From contig NZ_WEGI01000010.1 of the NCBI RefSeq assembly GCF_009604425.1, forward strand, positions 310,001-374,000: DNA of 64,000 nucleotides, in the 5' to 3' direction. Under the pieces are notes generated by a model that was not told where the DNA came from, searched no databases, and saw only the letters and a program-made list of their open reading frames with translations. Each line of letters begins with the position of its first letter. The stretch's first letter is position 1. Of the stretch, positions 16,500 to 26,000 are shown piece by piece. The stretch is from Nocardia aurantia. GTDB taxonomy: Bacteria > Actinomycetota > Actinomycetes > Mycobacteriales > Mycobacteriaceae. The translations under genes and the position numbers were made by a program.

Positions 16500-17657
16500 A
16501 TGACCACGAATCCCCAGGACCGTCTCCGGCTGGTCGGGCGCGACGAGCCCGCGGCGGCGTCGGCCGGGCCGCTGTCGTGGGTGATGCACGTCGACGACAG
16601 CGACTCGCCGCGCGACGTCATCGACGCGCTCGGCCTCGCGCCGTACCTCAGCGGCGAGCAGCCGCACGCCCGCTCCGCCGACCTCTCGCACGTCAAACCG
16701 GACGCGCCGCTGTGCCCCGAGGGCGCGCGCGTGCTGCGCACCAGCGAGGACGGCGGCACCCGCACCCTGCTGGCCAGCGGCGACGGCTGGACGCTGCGCA
16801 GCCTGCGCCGGTCCGGTGGCGACGCGATGCTGCACGTCTGTGCCGTCAGCGAGGAGCTGGCGCGTGAGGTGATCGCCGCGTGCTCCGAGAATGCCACGGC
16901 CGCACCGGAAGTCGACGACAGTCAGGTGTCCATGGGCTTCTGGCACGCCGGGTCGCGCGGCCCGAACCGGCGGGAGCGCACCATCACCGCCGCGGGCTGG
17001 GCCGAGATCGCGGGCAACTACGCCACCGGCGTGGCCGCGGCCATGCGTCAGCTGATGTCGCTGCGGCCCGGCGACGTCAGCGCGCGGCTGCTCCTGCTGC
17101 ACGGCCCGCCGGGCACCGGCAAGACCTCCGCCCTGCGCGCCCTGGCCCGGGAGTGGTCGGACTGGTGCCAGGTCGACTGCGTGCTCGATCCCGAGGCGCT
17201 GTTCGCCGACACCGGTTACCTCATGGAGGTCGCCATCGGCGTCGACACCTACGACGAGGAGAAGCGGCGCTGGCGGCTGCTGGTCCTGGAGGACTGCGAC
17301 GAGCTGATCCGCGGCTCGGCGAAGGAGTCCACCGGCCAGGGCCTGTCGCGGCTGCTGAACCTCACCGACGGCATGCTGGGCCAGGGCCGCGACGTACTGG
17401 TGGCGATCACCACCAACGAGAACCTGTCCCGGCTGCACCCCGCGGTGATCCGCCCCGGCCGCTGCCTCGCGCAGCTCGAGGTGGGCCGGCTCTCGCACCC
17501 GGAGGCGGTGGCCTGGCTGGACCGGGAACTCGGCGATCGGCCGCGGCCCGCCGTCGGGCCGGACGGCATGACGCTCGCGGAGCTCATCGAGGCCCGGGAC
17601 GACCACGCCCGCATCCAGGCGCTGCCGCCGGCCCCGGTGGTCGGCGGATACCTGTAG
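16500..17657 (+). CDS. AAA family ATPase with DUF5925-like N-terminal domain
   Basis: A 385-residue protein with an N-terminal ~150-residue domain of unknown role and a C-terminal AAA ATPase domain: Walker A GPPGTGKTSALRAL, Walker B LLVLEDCDEL, sensor 1 ITTNEN and the arginine-finger region HPAVIRPGRC. The linker NRRERTITAAGWAEIAGNY precedes the ATPase. The domain pair is common in actinobacteria as DUF5925; the client protein is not known. Nothing in the neighbours points to a specific partner. Confidence 0.85.
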   Translation: MTTNPQDRLRLVGRDEPAAASAGPLSWVMHVDDSDSPRDVIDALGLAPYLSGEQPHARSADLSHVKPDAPLCPEGARVLRTSEDGGTRTLLASGDGWTLRSLRRSGGDAMLHVCAVSEELAREVIAACSENATAAPEVDDSQVSMGFWHAGSRGPNRRERTITAAGWAEIAGNYATGVAAAMRQLMSLRPGDVSARLLLLHGPPGTGKTSALRALAREWSDWCQVDCVLDPEALFADTGYLMEVAIGVDTYDEEKRRWRLLVLEDCDELIRGSAKESTGQGLSRLLNLTDGMLGQGRDVLVAITTNENLSRLHPAVIRPGRCLAQLEVGRLSHPEAVAWLDRELGDRPRPAVGPDGMTLAELIEARDDHARIQALPPAPVVGGYL

Positions 17658-17729
17658 CGCCCGGTGCCCGCGCCCGCACGCACGAGGTAATGTCGGCGTG
17701 CGGGTTGCGGGACGGGAAGGTGAACACCG

Positions 17730-18476
17730 GTGACGGTTTCGGACGAACGCGGCTCGGCGACCGCGATCAGCATGCGCACGACCGGCACGCACGACGTGCC
17801 CGGAGATTCCGCGGCGGACGTCTGGGAGGTGATGTCCACCGCCCGCTCGATCCGCCGCTTCACCGACGAGCCGGTCGACGACGCCACCCTGACCCGCTGC
17901 CTGCGGGCGGCCACGTGGGCGCCGTCCGGGGCCAACGCCCAGGCCCGGCGGTTCGTGGTGCTGCGCTCGCCGGAGCTGCGGGCCGTCGTCGCGCGCGCCG
18001 CGGCCGAGGCATTGCAGATCATCGAGCCGGTCTACGGGATGACCCGGCCGGATCCGGCCGACCCCGGCCGCCGGGCCCGCAACGATCGCGCGGTCTACGA
18101 ATTGCACGACCGGGCAGGCGAATTCACCTCGGTGCTGTTCACCCAGGAACGGTTCAGCACGGCGTCGGAGCTGTTGCTCGGCGGCTCGATCTTCCCGGCC
18201 GTGCAGAACTTCCTGCTGGCCGCGCGGGCCTGCGGGCTGGGCGCCTGCCTGACCAGCTGGGCCTCCTACGGGGGCGAGGCATTGCTGCGCACCGCCGTCG
18301 GGGTGCCGGACAACTGGATCGTCGCCGGGCACGTCGTGGTCGGCTGGCCACGCGGCGGCTTCGGCCCGGTCCGCCGCCGCCCGCTGGCGGAGTCCGTCTT
18401 CCTCGACCGCTGGGACGAACCGGCGGGCCCGCTGCTCGACTCGGCGGCCACCGAGGACGGCGGGACCGACCTGTAG
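17730..18476 (+). CDS. Nitroreductase family protein
   Basis: A 248-residue FMN-dependent nitroreductase fold. The FMN-binding start STARSIRRFTDEPV, the WAPSGANAQARRFVVL block and the late GLGACLTSWASYGG and GHVVVGWPRGG are diagnostic. GTG start with GGGAAGG ahead. Substrate unknown; the PPOX gene follows after 40 bp in the same direction. Confidence 0.88.
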   Translation: MTVSDERGSATAISMRTTGTHDVPGDSAADVWEVMSTARSIRRFTDEPVDDATLTRCLRAATWAPSGANAQARRFVVLRSPELRAVVARAAAEALQIIEPVYGMTRPDPADPGRRARNDRAVYELHDRAGEFTSVLFTQERFSTASELLLGGSIFPAVQNFLLAARACGLGACLTSWASYGGEALLRTAVGVPDNWIVAGHVVVGWPRGGFGPVRRRPLAESVFLDRWDEPAGPLLDSAATEDGGTDL

Positions 18477-18516
18477 GGCTCCGTCCGCCGGGGTTGCCGG
18501 CACGTAGACTCCGGCT

Positions 18517-18960
18517 GTGACCGATCTCGCGGATTTCGCCCGGCTGGCCGACCGGAGCAACGGCCTCTGTGTGGTCTCGACCCTGCGCGCCGACAACACG
18601 ATTCAGTCGACGCTGGTCAATGTCGGTGTGCTGCGGCATCCCGGTACCGGCGCGGACGTCGTCGGGCTGGTGGTGTTCGGAACCAGCCGCAAACTGGCGA
18701 ATCTGCGTGCCCGGCCGCGTGCGACGATCGTCGCCCACGCCGGTTGGCAGTGGGCGACGGTCGAGGGCCCGGTCTGGATCGCCGGTCCGGACGATCCGGC
18801 GCCCGGCGTCGACGCGGAGGGGCTGCGGTTGTTGCTGCGCGAGGTGTTCACCGCCGCCGGTGGCACGCACGACGATTGGGACGAGTACGACCGGGTGATG
18901 CTCGCGGAGCGTCGCACTGTGCTGCTCGTCACTCCTGAGCGCGTGTACAGCAACGGCTGA
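18517..18960 (+). CDS. PPOX class F420-dependent oxidoreductase-like protein
   Basis: A 147-residue split-beta-barrel protein of the pyridoxamine-phosphate-oxidase-like group (TIGR03618-type), which in actinobacteria often uses F420. The core LCVVSTLRADNTIQSTLVN, VFGTSRKLANLRARPRATI and WQWATVEG fits. No Shine-Dalgarno is seen; a TAGACT at 18504-18509 only 7 nt before the GTG suggests a leaderless transcript. Confidence 0.83.
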   Translation: MTDLADFARLADRSNGLCVVSTLRADNTIQSTLVNVGVLRHPGTGADVVGLVVFGTSRKLANLRARPRATIVAHAGWQWATVEGPVWIAGPDDPAPGVDAEGLRLLLREVFTAAGGTHDDWDEYDRVMLAERRTVLLVTPERVYSNG

Positions 18961-19057
18961 GCGCGGCGCAGGCCCGGCGGCGCACCCTCGGACCGGAACC
19001 GTATCCGATCGGAACAGGCGGCGAAGCCGCCCGCCCCGGCGGATTCCGCTCGACTAC

Positions 19058-19086
19058 TTGCAGTGTCTCAGGTCACTGGAAATACT
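19058..19086 (+). promoter_or_regulatory. Putative sigma-A promoter of the SDR gene
   Basis: TTGCAG (19058-19063) and AATACT (19081-19086) with a 17-bp spacer, 30 bp before the SDR start. Spacing is ideal and the stretch is less GC-rich than its surroundings. Confidence 0.5.
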
Positions 19087-19115
19087 TGGGCGGCATGATT
19101 TTCGGAGGGAGTGAC

Positions 19116-20057
19116 ATGGTCGGGTCCAGGGCGAGATGGACTGCAGCCGAGATACCGGATCAGCGCGGCCGATCGGTGGTGGTGACGGGCGCCAATTCCG
19201 GGCTCGGATTCGAGACCGCGCGGATGCTCGCGGAGCGCGGCGCGCACGTGGTGCTGGCCTGCCGGAATCCGGAGCGGGCCACCGCGGCGGCCGAGGCGAT
19301 CCGGCTCACCGCGCCGGACGCCGAATTGAGTTCGGTCCGGCTGGATCTGGCCGACGCCGGCTCGATCCGCGCCGCGGCGGAGGAACTGCGGGAGCGGCTG
19401 GCCCGGATCGACCTCCTGATCAACAACGCCGGGGCCGCGTTCGGTGAACTGTCGCTCGTCGAGGGCGTCGATCGCACGTTCGCCACCAATCAGCTGGGGC
19501 CGTTCGCGTTCACCGGACTGCTGCTGGACCGGGTGCTGGCCGCACCGGCCGGCCGAATCGTCATGGTCAGCAGCAACGTCTCGGGCATGGACGAACTGGA
19601 TCTCGACGATCTGGACTACGCCCGGCGCGGTTACGGGCGCTGGAAGGCGTACGCGCAATCCAAGCTGGCCAATCTGGTGTTCGCTCTGGAACTTCAGCGC
19701 CGGTTGACCGCCGCGGACGCCAAAACCCTTGTGACCGCGGCACATCCCGGCGGCGCGAACACCGACTTCGGCGTCAACACCGGCGGCTTCGTCGGCTTCA
19801 TGGGCTCGAAGACGATGCGCCGCTTCACCGCACCGCTGGCCATATCCGCCGAGCGGGGCGCGCTGAACACACTGCGGGCGGCCGTGGATCCCGAGGTCCG
19901 CGGCGGCGAGTTCTTCTGTCCGGACCGCCTCCGGAACATGCGCGGCTATCCGGCCGCCCGCGATCCGGGCCCGGTGGCGTCGGATCCGGCCACCGGCGCG
20001 CGGCTGTGGGAGATCTGCACCCGGCTCAGCGGCGTCGAATACGCGTTCCCGGCCTGA
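19116..20057 (+). CDS. SDR family oxidoreductase (retinol dehydrogenase-like)
   Basis: A 313-residue NAD(P)-dependent short-chain dehydrogenase. The cofactor motif TGANSGLGFETA, NNAG, the catalytic serine in VMVSSNVSG and YAQSK (Tyr/Lys) are all present. The overall layout matches the actinobacterial 'oxidoreductase' group near human RDH proteins. ATG 19116 is chosen because GGAGGGAGTG lies just ahead; a start at 19086 would lack a ribosome site. Confidence 0.9.
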   Translation: MVGSRARWTAAEIPDQRGRSVVVTGANSGLGFETARMLAERGAHVVLACRNPERATAAAEAIRLTAPDAELSSVRLDLADAGSIRAAAEELRERLARIDLLINNAGAAFGELSLVEGVDRTFATNQLGPFAFTGLLLDRVLAAPAGRIVMVSSNVSGMDELDLDDLDYARRGYGRWKAYAQSKLANLVFALELQRRLTAADAKTLVTAAHPGGANTDFGVNTGGFVGFMGSKTMRRFTAPLAISAERGALNTLRAAVDPEVRGGEFFCPDRLRNMRGYPAARDPGPVASDPATGARLWEICTRLSGVEYAFPA

Positions 20058-20196
20058 GATATCGAGCGGTCGCCGGTCGCAACCGCGACACGGCGGTCGC
20101 TCGTCTCAGTTGGCTAACTTTCAGCGACAGCGGGGCCCCTCCGGTCACATGATCGATGGGGCGGCCGTACTCGGAACGGCCCCCGAGAGGAGGACC

Positions 20197-20553
20197 GTGA
20201 AGACGCTGGACCGTCGTATCCGCCGGACGGTGTTCGCGGTGGCAGCCCTGCTCGCGCTGGCCCCCGCCCTGTCCGTGCTCCCCGCCGCCGGTGCGCAGCC
20301 CCCGCCGCCGCCGGGCCCGCCCTGGTTCCCTCCGCCCCCCGGCGACGACCGGTTCGACGGTCCGCCGCCACCGGATGCCGACCGGTGGCGGGACGGCCCG
20401 GACGATCCCGGCTGGGGTGAGGGCCCGCCGGACGATCCGTGGTGGCGCGACGGCCCGCCGGAGAACCGTGGCTGGCACGAGGGCCCGCCACCTCCCGGCT
20501 TCGTACCACCACCACCCCACCCGCTCCGGGCCCCGGCGATGCCCCCGCCGTAA
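20197..20553 (+). CDS. Small secreted proline/glycine-rich protein
   Basis: A 118-residue preprotein with a clear Sec signal (RRIRRTVFAVAALLALAPALSVLPAAGAQ, cleavage after AGA near residue 30) and a mature part made of PPPP, DGPP and PWWRDGPP-like repeats. No known domain. GTG 20197 follows GAGAGGAGG. Probably exported and cell-wall associated; function unknown. Confidence 0.65.
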   Translation: MKTLDRRIRRTVFAVAALLALAPALSVLPAAGAQPPPPPGPPWFPPPPGDDRFDGPPPPDADRWRDGPDDPGWGEGPPDDPWWRDGPPENRGWHEGPPPPGFVPPPPHPLRAPAMPPP

Positions 20554-20623
20554 TCCCGGACCCGGATGTCCGGGCTGCCCGCCTCCTCCTCCCTGATCCC
20601 GGCGGGACCGGATTCCGGGGACA

Positions 20624-20655
20624 GCCGTGCTCAGGCCGACGGGCCTGGGCACGGC
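20624..20655 (+). terminator. Hairpin, likely terminator of the secreted-protein gene
   Basis: GCCGTGCTCAGGCC pairs with GGCCTGGGCACGGC (14 pairs, one T-G) around a 4-nt loop, followed by TTCTC. Placed 71 bp after the stop codon at 20553. Confidence 0.55.
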
Positions 20656-20686
20656 TTCTCCGTGTTCGGGGCCGGTGAAAGCGAAA

Positions 20687-20716
20687 GGTCCCGCCCCGGA
20701 ACGCCGGGGCGGGACC
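20687..20716. terminator. Perfect 13-bp hairpin
   Basis: GGTCCCGCCCCGG and CCGGGGCGGGACC form a perfect 13-bp stem with a tetraloop AACG. Purine-rich AAA precedes and CTCTC follows, so on either strand it may stop transcription, but there is no long T-run. Confidence 0.6.
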
Positions 20717-21089
20717 CTCTCGATGGCGTCCCCTCCGATCGCCACCGAGCCGCTGTCGATGACTCCCCTCCGTGGTGCCCATCGACGTCTCGACCGTAGG
20801 CGGCGATCCGGTCGCGGCGACAGCCACGATCCGTTGTTCACAGGAAAGACACTGGTCACGGCATCGATCCGGTGATCCGGACCGGAACATCCCGGACATC
20901 GGCGGCCGGACCGGATCCCGGACCCGCCGGACCGGCCCGATCGGCGGGCGAAACATGCCCGTTCCGGAGCGGACCCCGATTTTCCGGACCGGAAAGGGTC
21001 CGACGTGCGGATCCGCCGCGCGGCCGGTCCGGGCCGGCCGGCCCGGTCTCCTACGGTGAGCCGGTACAGCTGCCAGGGAGGAAGACGGA

Positions 21090-21596
21090 ATGCTGGTCGG
21101 GGACCGGAGCCGGTTCGGAATCGAATACGAGCTGGATGCGGTCGACCCGGAGCGACCGGATCGGCTGCCCGGCCACCTCCGGTGGTGGTGCGGGGGCGAT
21201 CCGGTGGGCCGCTACGATCCGGCGATCTCGATCGTGGCAGCCGCCGTCGCGACCGATCGGATCGCGGCGCGCGCCGGCCGCCGCCGCCATCCCGACCTGA
21301 TGGCCGTGCCCGCCGCCGACGTGGTGCGGATCGTCACCGACGCCCTGTTCACCGACAACGAGCGCACCGAGGAACAGATCGATGCCGACGGCCGGCTCTA
21401 CTGGCCGTTGTTCGTCGGGCCGCGCACCGAATCCTTCGATCCCTGGGACGTTTTCGTCGTCGAGGACGAGACCGCCGCCCGGCTGATCTGGTGCCGGATC
21501 GGGCATCCGGAGGTGCGCGAATGTGCCCTGCGCCGAGGCGAGTTCGACGCGGTGCTGCGAATGTTCCTCGACGGCTTGCCCTTCGGCGGGCAGTGA
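21090..21596 (+). CDS. Imm42-like immunity family protein
   Basis: A 168-residue soluble protein. The opening MLVGDRSRFGIEYELD, the WWCGGDPVGRYDPAISI block and the EFDAVLRMFLDGL end resemble Imm42-type proteins that protect against polymorphic toxins. No toxin gene is next to it, so it may be an orphan immunity gene. GGAGG precedes the ATG. The match is by pattern only and moderate. Confidence 0.5.
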   Translation: MLVGDRSRFGIEYELDAVDPERPDRLPGHLRWWCGGDPVGRYDPAISIVAAAVATDRIAARAGRRRHPDLMAVPAADVVRIVTDALFTDNERTEEQIDADGRLYWPLFVGPRTESFDPWDVFVVEDETAARLIWCRIGHPEVRECALRRGEFDAVLRMFLDGLPFGGQ

Positions 21597-21619
21597 TAGG
21601 TTCGGCGCGGAGGTGCGAT

Positions 21620-23062
21620 ATGGACCGGCTCGAAGTCCCCGCGGAAGCCGAGGGCGCCGCGGCGTCGGCCGCGAAGCCGGTCGCCACGTCCCGGCTGGTC
21701 CGGGGCTCACGGCTGGGTGCTGTGGTGGCGGCGCAGGCCGTGCGCAAGCGGCGCACCCGGCTGTCGATGATCGGCCGCTCGGCGGCGGCGCGCGAGCGGC
21801 TGGCCGACGAGTCGACCGTGAAGATGGCCGAACAGCTGGTCGTGGTGCTCGGCGATATGAAGGGCCTGGCCATGAAGCTCGGCCAGTTCCTGTCCATGCT
21901 GGATCTGGACCTGGTGCCGCCGGACCAGCGCGAATCGTTCCAGACCCGGTTGGCGGTGCTGCGCGACGGGGCGCCGGCGGTCGACTTCGCGACGATGCGC
22001 CGGGTCGTCGAGGAGGAACGCGGCGCACCGCTGGAGAAGCTGTTCGCGGAGTTCGATCCGGAACCGGTCGCCGCGGCCTCGATCGGGCAGGTCTACCGGG
22101 CCCGGCTGCACGACGGGACCGACGTCGCGGTGAAGGTGCAGTATCCGGGCATCGACGCGGCCGTCCGCGCGGATCTGCGCAACATCGGCATGCTGCGCTT
22201 CCTGATCGCGCAATTCCTGCCCGGCTTCACCGTCGCGGTGCTGGACGAGTTCCGCTCGACCGTGCTGAACGAACTGGACTACACCACCGAGGCCCGGACC
22301 CAGCGGCAGGTGGCGGACCTGTTCACCGGTCATCCGTTCATCTCGGTGCCACGCGCGTTCCCGGAACTCGGCAGCGCCCACGTGCTGGTCACCGAGTTCT
22401 GCGATGGGATGCCGTTCGAGACCGTGCGGGCGCTGCCGGACGCCGAGCGCGACCGCCTCGGCGAGATCGTCTACCGCTTCTACATCGGCTCGCTGTACGA
22501 GCTCGGCGAGTTCTGCGGCGACCCGCATCCGGGCAATCTGGTGCTGCGCCCGGACGGCCGGCTGGCTTTCCTCGACTTCGGCCTGTACAAGCGAATGGAC
22601 AAGGGGCACATGGCCTTCGAGGTGGCCTGTCTGCGCGCGGCGGCCGAGGACCGGCACGACGACCTGTACCGGCTCATGGTCGACCGGGGCGTCATCGACG
22701 ACGCCGCCGGGGTGACCGCGCAGGAGTGCTACGAGTACGTGCTCGCGGCCTCGGAATGGTGCCTGGTCGACGAACCGCTGCCGATCACCCCGGATCTGGC
22801 CTCCGGCGCGTTCCTGATGGCGATCGATCCGCGGCTGGCGGAGTTCGCCGGCATGCGGCGGCAGAATCTGCCGCCGGAGCATCTGTTCTCCCGCCGAGCC
22901 GATTTCATGACCTTCGGCACCCTCGGCCAGTTGCGGGCCACCGCGAACTGGCATCGGATCGCGCGGGAGTGGCTGTACGACGACGAGCCGGTCACCGAAC
23001 TCGGTGAGCAGCACCGGATCTGGCGACGGGACCGCGAGGGTGCGGCGGCCGGCGGGGCGTGA
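21620..23062 (+). CDS. ABC1/AarF (UbiB-like) atypical kinase
   Basis: A 480-residue ABC1 family protein. The KxGQ motif (MKLGQFLSM), the Ala-rich loop AAASIGQVYRA, VKVQYPG, CGDPHPGNL and AFLDFGLYK are intact, so it should bind nucleotide. In bacteria such proteins are tied to quinone or lipid metabolism; actinobacterial substrates are unclear. ATG 21620 follows GGAGGTG; the long in-frame extension upstream overlaps the previous gene and is not real. Confidence 0.9.
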   Translation: MDRLEVPAEAEGAAASAAKPVATSRLVRGSRLGAVVAAQAVRKRRTRLSMIGRSAAARERLADESTVKMAEQLVVVLGDMKGLAMKLGQFLSMLDLDLVPPDQRESFQTRLAVLRDGAPAVDFATMRRVVEEERGAPLEKLFAEFDPEPVAAASIGQVYRARLHDGTDVAVKVQYPGIDAAVRADLRNIGMLRFLIAQFLPGFTVAVLDEFRSTVLNELDYTTEARTQRQVADLFTGHPFISVPRAFPELGSAHVLVTEFCDGMPFETVRALPDAERDRLGEIVYRFYIGSLYELGEFCGDPHPGNLVLRPDGRLAFLDFGLYKRMDKGHMAFEVACLRAAAEDRHDDLYRLMVDRGVIDDAAGVTAQECYEYVLAASEWCLVDEPLPITPDLASGAFLMAIDPRLAEFAGMRRQNLPPEHLFSRRADFMTFGTLGQLRATANWHRIAREWLYDDEPVTELGEQHRIWRRDREGAAAGGA

Positions 23063-23069
23063 CCGGCGG

Positions 23070-26000
23070 TCACCGGGGTGTGACGGGCACTGGCAGGTCC
23101 CGCCACACCCGGCGCCGCTTCCACCGGATCTGGATCTCGCGGACCAGGCGCACCGTATCGATGTAGGAGGCGACCGGATTCTGCGGCGGGCTGTACTCGT
23201 CCCACAGATTGCTGATCCGGTCCAGCATCTCGGTCTGCCCGGGACGTTCGCCGACGTCGCGGAAGATCGCCAGCGCCTGCTGCACCAGGTCCGTGCCGCC
23301 GGAGTAGTCGCCGACCTTGTAGCGCACGAGCCCGAGCCCCATGAAGGCGTACGCCTCGCCGAGCCGGTCGCCGATCTCCCGGAAGATCATCGGCGCCTGT
23401 TGCACCAGTTCGGCCGCGCCCGCGTAGTCGCCGGCCTGATAGCGCAGCAGCCCGAGCCCGATGAAGGTGTAGCCCTGACTGACCCGGTCGCCGATCTCGC
23501 GGAAGATCGCCAGGGCCTGCTGCGCGTATCCCGTCGCGGCGACGAAATCGTCTGCGGCGCCGTGCAACAGGGTCAGCCCCGCGAGGCTGAACGCGTGGCC
23601 GAACCGGTCGCCGATCTCCTCGAAGATCGACTTCGCCTGGTGCACGAGGGTATCGGTGCCCGCGAGATCACCGCTGGCATACCGCAACCGGCCGAGGCTG
23701 CTCAGCGCGTAGGCCTGCCCGACCCGGTCGCCGATCTCGCGGAAGATGCCCAGCGCCTGCTGCAGCCGATCGATGCCGCCGGGGACGTCGTCGGTGACGT
23801 AGCTCAGGCGGCCGAGGCCGCTGAGGGCGTAGGCCTGCCCGACCCGGTCGCCGATCTCGCGGAAGATGGTGAGCGCCTGCTGCATTCGCTCGTCGGCGCG
23901 TGGATATCCGCCGTCGGCGTACGCCAGCAGACCCAGTTCGATCAGCGTGTACGCCTGGCCCACCCGGTCACCGATGTCCAGGAAGATCGCCAGCGCCTGT
24001 TCCATCCGGTCGACCGCGCCGGAGTAGTCGCCGGTGGAGTAGCGGACCAACCCGAGGTCGCTGAGCACGTAGGCCTGCCCGACCCGGTCGCCGATGTCCT
24101 CGAACATGGCCAGCGCCCGGCCCATCTGGACCGAGGCGTCGGAGCAGTCGCCGGTGGCGTAGCTGACCCGGCCCAGATTGCTCAGCGCGTACGCCTCGCC
24201 CCAGCGGTCGCCGACCTCCCGGTAGTTGCGCAGCGCTACCGTCGTCAGTTCCGCGGCGCCGGGATAGTCGCCCATCGCGAAGCGCACCGCGACCAGATCG
24301 TTGAGGGCGTAGGCGATGCCGAACCGGTCGTCGATCTCCCGCGAGAGTGCCCGGGCCTGTTCGAGTGCCGTGACGGCGCCCGCGTAATCGCCGGTGGCGT
24401 AGTGCACGACGCCGAGCTCGTTGAGCGCGTACGCCTCGCCCGAGCGGTCGTCGATCTCCTGGAACACCCCGAGCGCCTGCTCGACCAGGCTGACGGTGCC
24501 CGGATAGTCGCCGGTGGCGTAGCGCACCACGCCCAGCCCGATGAGCGCGTACGCCTCGCCGAGCCCGTCGCCGACCTCCTGATAGATGGCCAGCGCCCGG
24601 CGCATCAGATCCGCGGTGCCGGGGTAATCGCCGGTGGCGTAACCCAATCGGCCGAGGATGCTCAGGCAGCGCGCCTCGCCGGCCCGCTCGCCGAGCCCGC
24701 GGTACACCGCCAGCGCCTGCCGGGCCAGGCTCTCGGTGCCCGGGTAGTCGCCGGTGGCGTAGCGGACGGTGCCGAGGTCCAGCAGCGCGGCGGCCTGGCC
24801 GACCCGATCGTCGCTGTGTTCGGCGTGGGTGGCCGCCCGGCGGTGCAGCCGGATGGCCAGCGGCCAGGGGCCGTCCAGGCGCAGCAATCCGGCCAGCGCG
24901 CTGGTCAATCCGATCACCCGGGCCGGTTGATGGTGCGCCGCACCGTATTCCAGGCAGGACAGCAGATTGCCGCGCTCGGCCCGCATCCAGGTCAGCGCCG
25001 CCGCCGCGGTGGTGAACCGTGGGGCCGCGTCGGATTCCGGCTCGCCGGTGCCCGGCTGTGGCCGTGGCCCGCCGACCAGGAACCAGTTGGCCCGTTCGCC
25101 GGTGCGCTGATAGTGGTCCAGCAGCCGGTCGACGGCGGCGCGGTGCTCGTCGTCGTCGCCTCCGGGTAGCGCCCGCGCGTATTCGCGCAGCAGATCGTGC
25201 ATCCGGTAGCGGCCGCGGGCGGGTTCCTCGATCAGATGGTCGGTGAACAGCACCTCCAGTTCGCGGCGCGCCTCGGTCTCGGTGCTGCCGGCCAGCACCG
25301 CGGCCGCGTAACTGTCGATATCGGGGCCGGGGTGCGCGCTCAGCAGCCGGAACAGCCGCTGCCGGTGCGGCGGCAGGTCGCGGTAGGACATCGTGAACGC
25401 CGCCCGGACCGCGCGCTCCCCGGCCTCGAGTTCGGACAGCCGGTCCTGCGCGGCGGCGAAATCGGCGGCGGCCTCGGGAATGGTCCAGGCCGTGTGGTGG
25501 GCCAGCCGCCCGGCGAGCAGCACGATCGCCAGCGGGAGGTAACCGCACAGCCGCGCGATGTCGGCCATCGCGGCGCCGTCGCCGTCGGAGGCGGGCCGGC
25601 GCGCCAGCGTGGCGAACAGTTCGGCGGCCTTCTCCGGGTCCAGGGTGTCCAGCGCCAGCGGCAGCGAGCCGTCGAGCGCGACCAGCCGCCGCCGGCTGGT
25701 GATCAGCGTCAGGCAGCCGGGCCCGTTGGGCAGCAGCGGCTCCACCTGATCGTGGTCCCGGGCGTCGTCGAGGACGAGCAGAATTCGCTTGCCCGCCACC
25801 TGATTTCGCCACATGTTGCGGCGGCTCTCCAGGGTGTCGGGCACATTGCGCGGATCCACGCCGAGATCGGTGAGCAGTCCGGCCAGCACCTCGGTCGGAG
25901 TGGCCGCGCTGTGCCCGGAGGTGTGCGCGTGCAGGTTGACGAAGAAGCGGCCGTCCGGATAGCGCTCGGCCAGCCGGTGCGCGGCCCGGGTGGCCAGCGC

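Larger units (their letters stand above)
20554..21089. other. 536-bp gene-free region with two strong hairpins and CCGGA-rich stretch
   Basis: After the secreted-protein gene come two perfect or near-perfect hairpins (20624-20655 and 20687-20716). From about 20875 to 21010 the DNA is dense in TCCGGACCGGA and CCGGACC words, giving many short palindromes. No credible coding frame was found. Confidence 0.55.

Noticed and set aside
20687..20716. Rho-independent terminator in the strict sense
   Set aside because: The stem is perfect but no T-run follows on either strand, so I call it a terminator-like hairpin only.
23256..24815. CRISPR-like or satellite repeat
   Set aside because: Exact multiple of three, one open frame, and TPR consensus show coding repeats.
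23004..25169. 721-codon plus-strand frame opposite the TPR array
   Set aside because: Its repeats only mirror the 120-bp TPR units; the minus strand encodes recognisable TPR and NB-ARC motifs.
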